Assembly: GCF_024436175.1 (NCBI RefSeq)
Contig: NZ_JANFQP010000001.1
Location: 744,001-808,000, forward strand
Length of the DNA stretch: 64,000 bases
From: Kaistella montana
GTDB taxonomy: Bacteria; Bacteroidota; Bacteroidia; Flavobacteriales; Weeksellaceae
Direction of reading: 5' to 3'
Part shown: positions 1-6,143 of the stretch, piece after piece
Numbering within the stretch: position 1 is the first letter of the stretch
Layout of the letters: every line of letters begins with the position of its first letter
Notes under the pieces: model-generated
The model's input: the letters and a program-made list of their open reading frames with translations, nothing else
The model's database searches: none
Told to the model about the DNA's origin: nothing
Position numbers and translations under genes: made by a program

Positions 1-1
1 G

Positions 2-157
2 GATGCGCTGTTTTGGAATTTTATTAATGACAATAAAGATTTTTTTGCTAAAAATCCAAGATTGGGAATGATGCTCAGAACACTGGAGAAAATGCCGGAA
101 GACAAACGAAAACAGCATTTTAAAACAGCAAAGGAAGTTATTGAAAATCTAAAATAA
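2..157 (+). CDS. C-terminal fragment of an unrecognised protein
   Basis: An open frame runs in from the left window edge and ends at a TAA at 155-157, giving 51 residues (start DALFWNFIND, end EVIENLK). The fragment is rich in charged residues and has no signal or membrane segment. I do not recognise the family from this piece. It reads on the same strand as the next three genes and may belong to their cluster. The true start lies outside the window. Confidence 0.6.
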   Translation, partial: DALFWNFINDNKDFFAKNPRLGMMLRTLEKMPEDKRKQHFKTAKEVIENLK

Positions 158-296
158 AATTGAGTTGATTCTAACGCAAAGTCCGCAAAGATTTTCTTTA
201 AAATTTTGAAAATATTTTTTGTTCGCAAAGGCCTTTCACTCAGCAAAGCAAAAAAATAGAATATTGAATTTTTGTCTTTTTATTAAATTTAAAAGA

Positions 297-578
297 ATGA
301 ATAAAAACCTCAACATACAGCAAATCGACAGAATCATTGAAATGGCTTGGGAAGACCGTACTCCGTTTGAAGCCATACAATTTCAGTTCGGAGTCAGCGA
401 AGCGGAAGTGATTGAACTGATGCGTTCGGAATTGAAAGAATCGAGTTTCAAGCTTTGGCGAAAAAGAGTGAATTCCAGAGTGAGCCAGAAACATTTGAAA
501 AAACGAAGCGAAGAAATTAACCGCTTTAAATGCAGCAGACAAAGAGTGATCAGCAATAATAAAATTTCTAAAAGATAA
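297..578 (+). CDS. TIGR03643 family conserved protein
   Basis: A 93-residue basic protein of unknown function. The core IDRIIEMAWEDRTPFEAI followed by a VSEAEVIELMR helix and SSFKLWRKRV matches the TIGR03643 family as I remember it; these are short proteins of about 70-95 residues. The EAEVIELMR part looks like a small helix-turn-helix, so nucleic-acid binding is possible but unproven. I chose the ATG at 297; the open frame extends upstream to 219 but those extra residues do not look conserved. In many Bacteroidota this family lies near photolyase/cryptochrome genes; here an SDR-like gene follows, but the expected neighbours on the left are outside the window. Confidence 0.8.
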   Translation: MNKNLNIQQIDRIIEMAWEDRTPFEAIQFQFGVSEAEVIELMRSELKESSFKLWRKRVNSRVSQKHLKKRSEEINRFKCSRQRVISNNKISKR

Positions 579-733
579 ATTTTACCACAAAAGACACAAA
601 AGAATTGTTTGAAGATAGAGTGCTTTAAAAGAGCAAAAAGGCTTTGTAAATAGACACTTTATTTCGTCAGACTCATCATAAACTAAGCTCATCCTTACAA
701 TTAAAAGATAATTAAACGAATAGTATTAGAGAT

Positions 734-760
734 GTCACACTGAGCTTGTCGAAGTGTCTC
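734..760. repeat. Dispersed GAGCTTGTCGAAGTG-type motif
   Basis: The stretch contains CACTGAGCTTGTCGAAGTG, a short imperfect inverted sequence that recurs as a dispersed intergenic motif in many Bacteroidota genomes (from memory). It sits between the TIGR03643 gene and the SDR-like gene. Only one copy was noticed in this window, so it is weakly supported as a repeat here. Confidence 0.35.
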
Positions 761-804
761 AAAATAAAAACCTTCGTGTTCCAAAACATAAAAATAAATT
801 CAAT

Positions 805-1503
805 ATGAAAAATATCGTCATCATCGGTTGCGGAAAGGGAATCGGATTAGCAACAGCAAAGATTCTCGCAGAACAAAACAAAATCATCGGAATTTCCAGA
901 ACAGGAAATGCAGAACTGAAGCATCCGAATATTGAATTCCACAAAATGGATATTCTTTCGGGAAACTTAGATGACATTAATTTTCCTGAAGTGGTGGATG
1001 GATTGGTTTATGCACCCGGAAGCATTAATTTAAAACCATTTAACCGACTTTCTGTGGATGATTTTAAGAATGATTTTGAGATCAATGTTTTGGGAGCGGT
1101 AAAAATGATTCAGAAACTGTTGCCGAATCTTAAAAAGTCGGAAAGTGCCTCCGTTGTGCTTTTCAGTTCCGTGGCGGCAAAACTGGGAATGCCTTTTCAC
1201 GCTTCGATTGCGGCGAGTAAAAATGCGGTGGAAGGTCTTACAAAAAGTCTGGCGGCGGAATTTTCGGCTCAGAAAATCAGGGTTAATGCGATTGCACCTT
1301 CTTTAACGGACACGAATCTGGCAGCACAGCTTTTGGCAACGCCTGAGAAAAGAGAAGCTTCCGCGAAAAGACATCCATTGCAAAGAGTGGGAACGGCCGA
1401 AGAAATTGCGGAAATGACGGCTTTCCTTGTTTCAGATAAATCTTCGTGGATTACAGGACAGATTTTTGGAATTGATGGCGGAATGGGAAGTGTTAAGCTT
1501 TAG
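805..1503 (+). CDS. SDR-family protein lacking the catalytic tyrosine
   Basis: A 232-residue short-chain dehydrogenase/reductase fold. The cofactor loop is GCGKGIG (residues 8-14), followed by N94, the SS pair at 121-122 and K139. The usual YxxxK active site reads IAASK: residue 135 is Ile (codon ATT), so the proton-donating Tyr is missing. The C-terminal INGG-type end is present as GIDGGMG. Such proteins may bind NAD(P) without classical activity; I recall relatives with the same substitution but cannot check. The start is the ATG at 805 because the Rossmann beta-strand begins at once; a longer frame starts at 754 with unconserved residues. It lies upstream of a marR gene on the same strand. 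Confidence 0.8.
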   Translation: MKNIVIIGCGKGIGLATAKILAEQNKIIGISRTGNAELKHPNIEFHKMDILSGNLDDINFPEVVDGLVYAPGSINLKPFNRLSVDDFKNDFEINVLGAVKMIQKLLPNLKKSESASVVLFSSVAAKLGMPFHASIAASKNAVEGLTKSLAAEFSAQKIRVNAIAPSLTDTNLAAQLLATPEKREASAKRHPLQRVGTAEEIAEMTAFLVSDKSSWITGQIFGIDGGMGSVKL

Positions 1504-1590
1504 TTGGAGGTTTTGAGAATTGGAGCATTGAAGGGTTTAGATTTTTCAACCTCTTTATTAGATTATAAAAAATATTTAAAATACTAAGAT

Positions 1591-1598
1591 TAAATTTG
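1591..1598 (+). promoter_or_regulatory. -7 box TAAATTTG before marR
   Basis: TAAATTTG fits the Bacteroidota -7 consensus TAnnTTTG. The marR start codon follows only 4 bases later, so the transcript may be nearly leaderless. No clear TTTG -33 box was seen at the right spacing. Confidence 0.45.
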
Positions 1599-1602
1599 CG
1601 CT

Positions 1603-2253
1603 ATGAATACTGACTTTTTCATTGATCTGTTTCATCAGGTTAAAGAATTTGAAAATTCCGAAGCTTATAAACCTCACTCTAATGTTGAGGATTTCCGTCT
1701 TTGGCTGAATGATAAAAAATACAGAAAAGAGAGCCCAACCAAACTTTTTAAAAATGAGCAGCATCAGGTTTCTTTTACAGAAAATGAAATCTGCAAACAG
1801 GTTCTGCTTTTGGGACGATATTCCAGACAATTAATTAGAAAGGGCTTGAATGATTTCCCTGAATTGGCCAATGAAGAATTCACCTACCTTTACCGATTGA
1901 AGGACGAACCGAATCTGAGTAAAATTCAGTTAATCGAAAGAAACGGTCACGAAAAACAAACCGGCACTCAAATCATTAAACGTCTTCTGGAATATGGATT
2001 AATTGAAGAAAAGAACGACAGTGAAGATAAAAGAAGTAAGCGTTTGAACCTCACCGAAAAAGGTGAAGATTATTTCCACCGTTCTGTTGATAAAGTGAAT
2101 ATGACGTCTCGAATTCTTGCCGGAAAACTCGAAAATAATGAAAAAGCCGAACTTTTGGAATTACTCAGAAAGCTGAATGATTTTCACTCGCATGTTTACT
2201 CTGAGTATAAACGCTTTAACATTGATGAAATTCTTGAAATTTCCGCTAGTTAA
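1603..2253 (+). CDS. MarR-family winged-helix transcriptional regulator
   Basis: A 216-residue protein with an N-terminal helical extension of about 70 residues, then a MarR-type winged helix: SKIQLIERNGHEKQTG (recognition region), IIKRLLEYGLIEEK, and the basic wing DSEDKRSKRLNLTEKG with its D-x-R-S-K-R signature. MarR proteins are dimeric repressors or activators that often respond to small aromatic ligands or oxidants. Its target is not obvious; the SDR-like gene upstream is on the same strand and could be co-regulated. It is the last chromosomal gene before the genomic island. Confidence 0.85.
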   Translation: MNTDFFIDLFHQVKEFENSEAYKPHSNVEDFRLWLNDKKYRKESPTKLFKNEQHQVSFTENEICKQVLLLGRYSRQLIRKGLNDFPELANEEFTYLYRLKDEPNLSKIQLIERNGHEKQTGTQIIKRLLEYGLIEEKNDSEDKRSKRLNLTEKGEDYFHRSVDKVNMTSRILAGKLENNEKAELLELLRKLNDFHSHVYSEYKRFNIDEILEISAS

Positions 2254-2464
2254 TTGATTTTAATACCATCAACCTTCCAATAATAGCAGATGTATGGCTG
2301 GCCGATTTTAGCTTGCCCTATCACCATCCGAATATTCAAGATTTTCATAGGTTAATTCTGATATTAAAGCCGGTAATACTCTTCGAGTAAATTTCAGTTT
2401 CAGGATATTATTCCAAATTTTGTGCTTTTAAAAAAGTGGGGCATTAAACTAAAAGAAAAGTGAC

Positions 2465-2482
2465 TTATTTCCCGATACAGAA
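2465..2482 (-). repeat. Distal attachment-site core (mnmE 3'-end copy)
   Basis: TTATTTCCCGATACAGAA, read on the minus strand, encodes F-C-I-G-K-stop, the C-terminus of MnmE, although no mnmE gene is attached. It matches 15 of 18 bases of the true mnmE end at 30708-30725, in the same orientation. A tyrosine-recombinase integration at the end of mnmE would leave exactly this duplication. SGI1 of Salmonella uses the same last 18 bp of trmE/mnmE (established knowledge). Confidence 0.8.
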
Positions 2483-2519
2483 TCTAACTTTTGTTTAATG
2501 ATGGGGATTTGAGAGAACG

Positions 2520-2540
2520 GGGCAACAAATAAGCAACAAA
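2520..2540 (+). repeat. Putative integrase arm-type repeats, left end
   Basis: GGGCAACAAAT at 2520-2530 is followed directly by AGCAACAAA at 2532-2540. The same word is repeated at the integrase end of the island (30571-30643). Clusters of short direct repeats inside both attachment cores are what lambda- or IntDOT-type integrases bind with their N-terminal domain; this use is inferred. Confidence 0.55.
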
Positions 2541-2584
2541 ACCTGTGAAATCAGGTGGTAAATAAGAGAAGTTGGGTTGAGTCG

Positions 2585-3076
2585 TCAGAACTGATCGACG
2601 TACAAATATAAGCCTTTTTTATTGGTTTTAGCAGTCAGGGAAAGCTGTTGGTATTTTGGTAATTCTGAACAGTGAATTTTATTGTATGCTTTCGCATATC
2701 CAGCAGCAACCATGGTTTCATTTAAGATACTACCGTCTTGTAATTCAACATAAGCTAATGTTCTGCCGTATTTATCTGATAGATTATTTCGTTCCTGGAT
2801 GATATTAACCTGATCTCCCGGCTTTACAATAGACCGCATATAATCGTACGATTCGTAAGCTAGTTTCATTAATAGACTGCCGGCAATTTGGGTTTCAGAT
2901 TCGTCCTGTTTTAATTTTCTGCATGGCGTTAATTCAGGAGCATCGATTCCATAAAGCCTTATCTCCTCCTCTATTTTGGTCAAAATATTCCGCACAATTA
3001 TGCCATCACCATCAACAACTTTTACTACTTCGTAGTGTATTTTCTTTAAAATCTGATCCTTTGCATCCATTTGCAT
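2585..3076 (-). CDS. Staphylococcal-nuclease-like (SNase/TNase) protein
   Basis: A 163-residue protein with the thermonuclease fold: VKVVDGDGIIV (metal-binding Asp strand), IRLYGIDAPE (catalytic Arg and Glu), and SDKYGRTLAYVEL (second catalytic Arg), then LNETMVAAGYAKAY. These enzymes cleave DNA or RNA using calcium. It differs from secreted members in having no signal peptide, so it is probably cytoplasmic. It is the first gene inside the island and points outwards toward the attachment site. SNase-like genes are common in mobile elements; a role in element transfer or in defence is inference only. Confidence 0.8.
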   Translation of the reverse strand: MQMDAKDQILKKIHYEVVKVVDGDGIIVRNILTKIEEEIRLYGIDAPELTPCRKLKQDESETQIAGSLLMKLAYESYDYMRSIVKPGDQVNIIQERNNLSDKYGRTLAYVELQDGSILNETMVAAGYAKAYNKIHCSELPKYQQLSLTAKTNKKGLYLYVDQF

Positions 3077-3155
3077 TTGTTTATACTTTTTTAACTATTT
3101 GTTTTCCAATTACTTATACGTAAATTTAAGACAAATAATTTAAAATTAAAAAATT

Positions 3156-3959
3156 ATGGCAAGGCAAAAAGGTCACATTAAGTACGTCGGAACTCTGGGC
3201 GAAGTTCGACACTTCAAAATCAAGAATAATCCAGGTTATTATGCTGGGTTAAAAGGAGGCCCAACCGGTGAACAAATTGCATCTGATCCTGCGTTTGTTC
3301 GTACCCGTGAAAACATGAATGAATTTGGAGGTTCTGCGACTGCAGGACGCTCATTCCGTACAAGTATTGCCAATTTAATCCGGAACAGTGCAGACAGCAG
3401 AGTTACCGGCAGAATTACAGCGGTAATGAAAAAGATTAATCTTGAAGATGGATCGGAAGCCAGAGGTCAGCGAGCCATCCTGGTAACAGCTGCACCGCAA
3501 TATCTGGACGGTTTTGAATTCAATAAGTTTAATTCTTTCAGTGGTGTTTTCAATGCGCCTTACAGCATTACGCCATCGGTGGATCGTGATGAATCGGATT
3601 TGTCTATCCCGGTGTTTAATCCGCTTGACAATATGTTTATTCCTGCTGGAGCAACGCATTTCAAAATCATCAATGCAATCACGGTTCTGTCTGACTTTGC
3701 TTATAATCCTACTACAAAAGCTTATGAGCCGAAGGATCCTGCCGTTAATGGCCTAACCGCTATTTCAGATTCCGGATATCTTCCGGTGAACGTGCCCACT
3801 ACTGCACTCAACATTGTAACGACTATTCCGGACTCCCCAGTAATTACAGCGGATTCTTCTGTGGTTAATCTAATTTCTGTGGAGTTTTATCAGGAAGTGA
3901 ACAGTAATTACTACATCTTCGCGCAGGGAAATACGATGAAAGTCGCAAAAATATTCTAA
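3156..3959 (+). CDS. Bacteroidota conserved hypothetical (MARQKG...-type)
   Basis: A 267-residue protein beginning MARQKGHIKYVGTLGEV. The N-terminal 130 residues (YYAGLKGGPTGEQIASDPAF, VRTRENMNEFGGSATAGRSF, then NSADSRVTGRITAVM) match a family I recognise as widespread in Bacteroidota but without a known function. The C-terminal half is beta-rich, with no signal peptide or membrane helix. It is transcribed opposite to almost everything else in the island, from a 79-bp divergent spacer shared with the SNase gene, and is followed by a clear terminator. No function is assigned. Confidence 0.7.
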   Translation: MARQKGHIKYVGTLGEVRHFKIKNNPGYYAGLKGGPTGEQIASDPAFVRTRENMNEFGGSATAGRSFRTSIANLIRNSADSRVTGRITAVMKKINLEDGSEARGQRAILVTAAPQYLDGFEFNKFNSFSGVFNAPYSITPSVDRDESDLSIPVFNPLDNMFIPAGATHFKIINAITVLSDFAYNPTTKAYEPKDPAVNGLTAISDSGYLPVNVPTTALNIVTTIPDSPVITADSSVVNLISVEFYQEVNSNYYIFAQGNTMKVAKIF

Positions 3960-3994
3960 GAACCATCAGTAGATTTTATTCGGAAAATCGAAGC

Positions 3995-4026
3995 AGCCCA
4001 TTCTCACGAGTGGGCTTTGCTTTTTT
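3995..4026 (+). terminator. Rho-independent terminator after the MARQKG gene
   Basis: The stem AGCCCA (3995-4000) pairs with TGGGCT (4011-4016) across a 10-nt loop, followed by a T-rich run to 4026. It lies 36 bp after the stop codon at 3959. Confidence 0.7.
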
Positions 4027-4173
4027 ATGCACCGATTTGGCTATAATAGTTAAATATATATGCTTTATATATGGCTTAAATATCAGTCTTTTATGGAATA
4101 TATATGACTGAAAAATTTTTCAAAAGAAAAAAAAAAAAAAAAAGAAAGCCCAATTGAAAGGGGGCGAGGAAAA

Positions 4174-4258
4174 AGCTGTCAAGGTTTTTGGAGAAAAAAT
4201 ACAACCCGGAGGGTGGAGATTTTTTCAACAAAACCCGTAGGGCTTGACCTTTACAGCT
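4174..4258. repeat. Nested three-stem inverted repeat
   Basis: The outer arms AGCTGTCAAGGT (4174-4185) and ACCTTTACAGCT (4247-4258) pair at 11 of 12 positions. Inside them GAAAAAAT (4193-4200) pairs perfectly with ATTTTTTC (4219-4226), and innermost ACCC (4204-4207) pairs with GGGT (4211-4214) around GGA. All three stems are collinear, so the whole can fold as one long interrupted hairpin. Confidence 0.6.
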
Positions 4259-4453
4259 GATGGCGGCTGGCGAAGGAAGCCCCCTATCTTCGCTGCCCTT
4301 TTTTGATTTTTTGGGTATGGTAACCTACTTTCTTTACGGTAGGTTGGATGCGGAGGTGTTGGGAAATATGTAATTAGATATTTCCGGGAAAGTCGTCTTG
4401 TGAAATTGTAAAGGTTGCAAAGTGTGCGAAGAGCACAAAAATTGCAGCTTCCT

Positions 4454-5353
4454 TTAGTAAAATTCGTAAGTAAGAGTTTGAATTATATAGGGATTTTCGC
4501 AGAAAATTAAATTGCCAAACTGATCAAACTTTTGATTTTCTATATATCCATCGTTATTACTTCTGGTCATCCTACTTTTGTCTTGCGAATAAGCGTAGTC
4601 CCAAATAAATTTTTCGTTTTTAATGGAAATCAAATTCCCCTCTGCATTGTATTCAAAAAATGATTGTTTGCCGTCAACATCTCTTTCATAGACTATGTTA
4701 TTATTATGATCGTAATGCTTCTCCCAAGAATTCCCATTTCGGAAACTAAATTTGACAATGTTTCCTTTGTTATCGTATTCAATATTATTCAATTCATCCT
4801 TGCCCAAAGTGTCTCTGTAGGAAATGCGGTTGCCGTATAAATCAATCTTTTCCCAAGATTCAAATCCTTTATTATCTTTATAGTGAACTACACCATCTTC
4901 AGTATAGTTTTTCCAATATTTTAACCCATCATTGTCTGCATAGTAAATCTCTCTATTTTTGTGATCGAATGCTTTTTCCCATTGCAAACCAAATATTTTA
5001 TCACGCGTTGCGGGTCCATATAAAAACCTGTATAGCCAGCGCTTATCTTTCTTTTCTTTGTATCTAACAGGATTATTATGAAGGTCATATATTTTATCCC
5101 ATTGCAAACCATTTGAATTTTCAAAATAGATCATATTATTGCTATGGTCATATCTCTTTCTTTCATAGTAGCCCTTGGTTTGGTAGAAAGTTACGTTACC
5201 TGCTTCATCATACATCCAACTTTCTTCAAAATTATCATCTATTTTTTCCACCATTTTGCCCTGCCTATCATAACGAGTGACTAGTGTTGATGATGCTATG
5301 CCCGATGGCTTATTTTTATATGCCGTTTTTTCGACTATTGACTTGATTATCAT
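4454..5353 (-). CDS. Rhs/YD-like repeat protein
   Basis: A 299-residue protein built almost wholly from a degenerate repeat of about 22 residues of the type WEKxYDxxNNxIYYxDxxG; examples are QWEKAFDHKNREIYYADNDG, SWEKHYDHNNNIVYERDVDG and RWLYRFLYG. The Y-D-x-x-G-N core resembles RHS/YD repeats that form beta-shells around toxins, but the protein has no signal peptide and no C-terminal toxin domain. It may be a remnant, an immunity-like protein or an independent scaffold. It stands alone between two gene-free stretches; its AT-rich codons contrast with the GC-rich DNA just upstream. Function unknown. Confidence 0.65.
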   Translation of the reverse strand: MIIKSIVEKTAYKNKPSGIASSTLVTRYDRQGKMVEKIDDNFEESWMYDEAGNVTFYQTKGYYERKRYDHSNNMIYFENSNGLQWDKIYDLHNNPVRYKEKKDKRWLYRFLYGPATRDKIFGLQWEKAFDHKNREIYYADNDGLKYWKNYTEDGVVHYKDNKGFESWEKIDLYGNRISYRDTLGKDELNNIEYDNKGNIVKFSFRNGNSWEKHYDHNNNIVYERDVDGKQSFFEYNAEGNLISIKNEKFIWDYAYSQDKSRMTRSNNDGYIENQKFDQFGNLIFCENPYIIQTLTYEFY

Positions 5354-5490
5354 ATTATTTATGCTGTAAATTCTTTTAATTTTATTAAAAAAAGATAAGA
5401 AAAATTATTGAATGCACAAAACCTGCACGGAGAGGGAAAGAAATGGGAAAGGCAGCTGTATGGTGTTGCGCCGGAACGGGGCAATGGCAT

Positions 5491-5770
5491 ACTGCTGTGC
5501 GCGGTGACGGAAGCGCATAGACGGCAGGAATGAACCGGCTCTTTGAGTCCGGGAAGGGAATGCCGGCTATGTGCTGGAGGAACATGGCTGCGCGGTGGCA
5601 AATTCCCTTCGATTAGCAATCACTAAAGGTGCTGGAAAGACAGCGGTATGTAGGGCAATGAAAAAAATGCGTGATGGTGCTGGAAGGGGGGCAAAGGCAA
5701 AGCGATGGCCTACGCATTTTTTTGTTGCCCGGAATACTGCTGTGCGCGGTGCCGAAGTGCATAGCCTGCC
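5491..5770 (+). repeat. Two copies of an ACTGCTGTGCGCGGTG-led unit
   Basis: ACTGCTGTGCGCGGTG occurs at 5491-5506 and again at 5736-5751. Both are followed by a diverged tail, CGGAAGCGCATAG and CCGAAGTGCATAG respectively, so the related unit is about 30 bp long. The copies are 245 bp apart. Confidence 0.6.
5653..5730. repeat. Long inverted repeat with poly-A/poly-T arms
   Basis: GGGCAATGAAAAAAATGCGT (5653-5672) is the near-complement of ACGCATTTTTTTGTTGCCC (5712-5730), with a spacer of about 39 nt. It could fold as a 19-bp stem. It lies in DNA without genes. Confidence 0.6.
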
Positions 5771-6047
5771 ACTGAACTTTCCGCTGAAAAAGGCAGGATA
5801 TGTACTGCAGGCGCATGGGAATTTTGGAACGGAACTTTTCAACTTGCGGATTGGATTGGTGGCTGAATCTTCTAAATGATAACTGCACTGGCGGCTGCGT
5901 GGCGGTGGCTTGTGCGGGCTTCGCCCAAACAAAAGGAAAGCATTTAACATAATTTCCAATTATAGGCACTATGGTGGTGGGATTGCACGTAATGCAGCGC
6001 AGCGGAATGGAGGGCAACGTTGTAGCGTTGGCCTGTGCGTATAATTG

Positions 6048-6078
6048 TCATTATGTTACTTGCTGTGGCAGCGGGGAT
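6048..6078 (+). repeat. Direct repeat, left copy flanking the metal operon
   Basis: TCATTATGTTACTTGCTGTG is identical here and at 14421-14440, and the similarity continues through GGC and GCGGGGAT with a 2-base difference. The copies lie 8.4 kb apart in the same orientation and enclose exactly the metal-efflux genes. Confidence 0.7.
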
Positions 6079-6113
6079 ATTTTGGAGGCTCATTATTTTT
6101 GCACAATATCTCC

Positions 6114-6137
6114 CATAAAAAAACGGACCGAAGCCCG
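6114..6137 (-). terminator. Terminator after cadA
   Basis: On the minus strand CGGGC-TTCG-GTCCG forms a short stem closed by a TTCG tetraloop (6124-6137) and is followed by a T-run (complement of 6114-6123). It starts 6 bp after the cadA stop codon. Confidence 0.65.
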
Positions 6138-6143
6138 CCTTGT

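Larger units (their letters stand above)
2254..2584. other. Gene-free junction between chromosome and island
   Basis: No coding region was found here. The left part (to about 2464) is chromosomal spacer after marR. The right part holds the distal attachment-site copy (2465-2482) and two GGCAACAAA-type repeats (2520-2540), followed by AAATAAGAGAAG (2560-2571), which also occurs beside the other attachment site at 30691-30702. Confidence 0.6.
3960..4453. other. Gene-free, heavily structured non-coding stretch
   Basis: No convincing coding frame was found. The stretch contains the terminator above, an AT-rich part with the inverted repeat TCAGTC/GACTGA (4084-4111), a run of 17 A (4127-4143), a nested hairpin (4174-4258), and a further hairpin AACCTAC/GTAGGTT (4322-4345). 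Such a density of inverted repeats suggests a structured RNA or a DNA-processing site such as an origin of transfer; neither can be decided from sequence alone. Confidence 0.5.
5354..6143. other. GC-rich gene-free stretch
   Basis: From about 5410 to 6040 the base composition is clearly richer in G and C than its surroundings. Short open frames exist on both strands, but none has a recognisable protein pattern, so I leave it non-coding. It contains a repeated unit starting ACTGCTGTGCGCGGTG (5491 and 5736), a long inverted repeat (5653-5730), a CAACG/CGTTG hairpin (6015-6030) and one copy of a direct repeat found again after the metal operon (6048-6078). The downstream end holds the cadA terminator. 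Confidence 0.5.

Noticed and set aside
219-296. Longer start for the TIGR03643 gene
   Set aside because: The extra 26 residues do not resemble the family, which begins near the ATG at 297.
754-804. Longer start for the SDR-like gene
   Set aside because: It would begin inside the CACTGAGCTTGTCGAAGTG motif, and the Rossmann strand starts right after the ATG at 805.
4127-4143. Run of 17 A as a sign of assembly error
   Set aside because: Homopolymer errors are possible, but the run lies in non-coding DNA and affects no gene, so nothing can be concluded.
5571-5879. 102-codon plus-strand open frame in the GC-rich patch
   Set aside because: No recognisable motif, unusual composition for this genome, and comparable frames exist on the opposite strand; GC-rich DNA yields such frames by chance.
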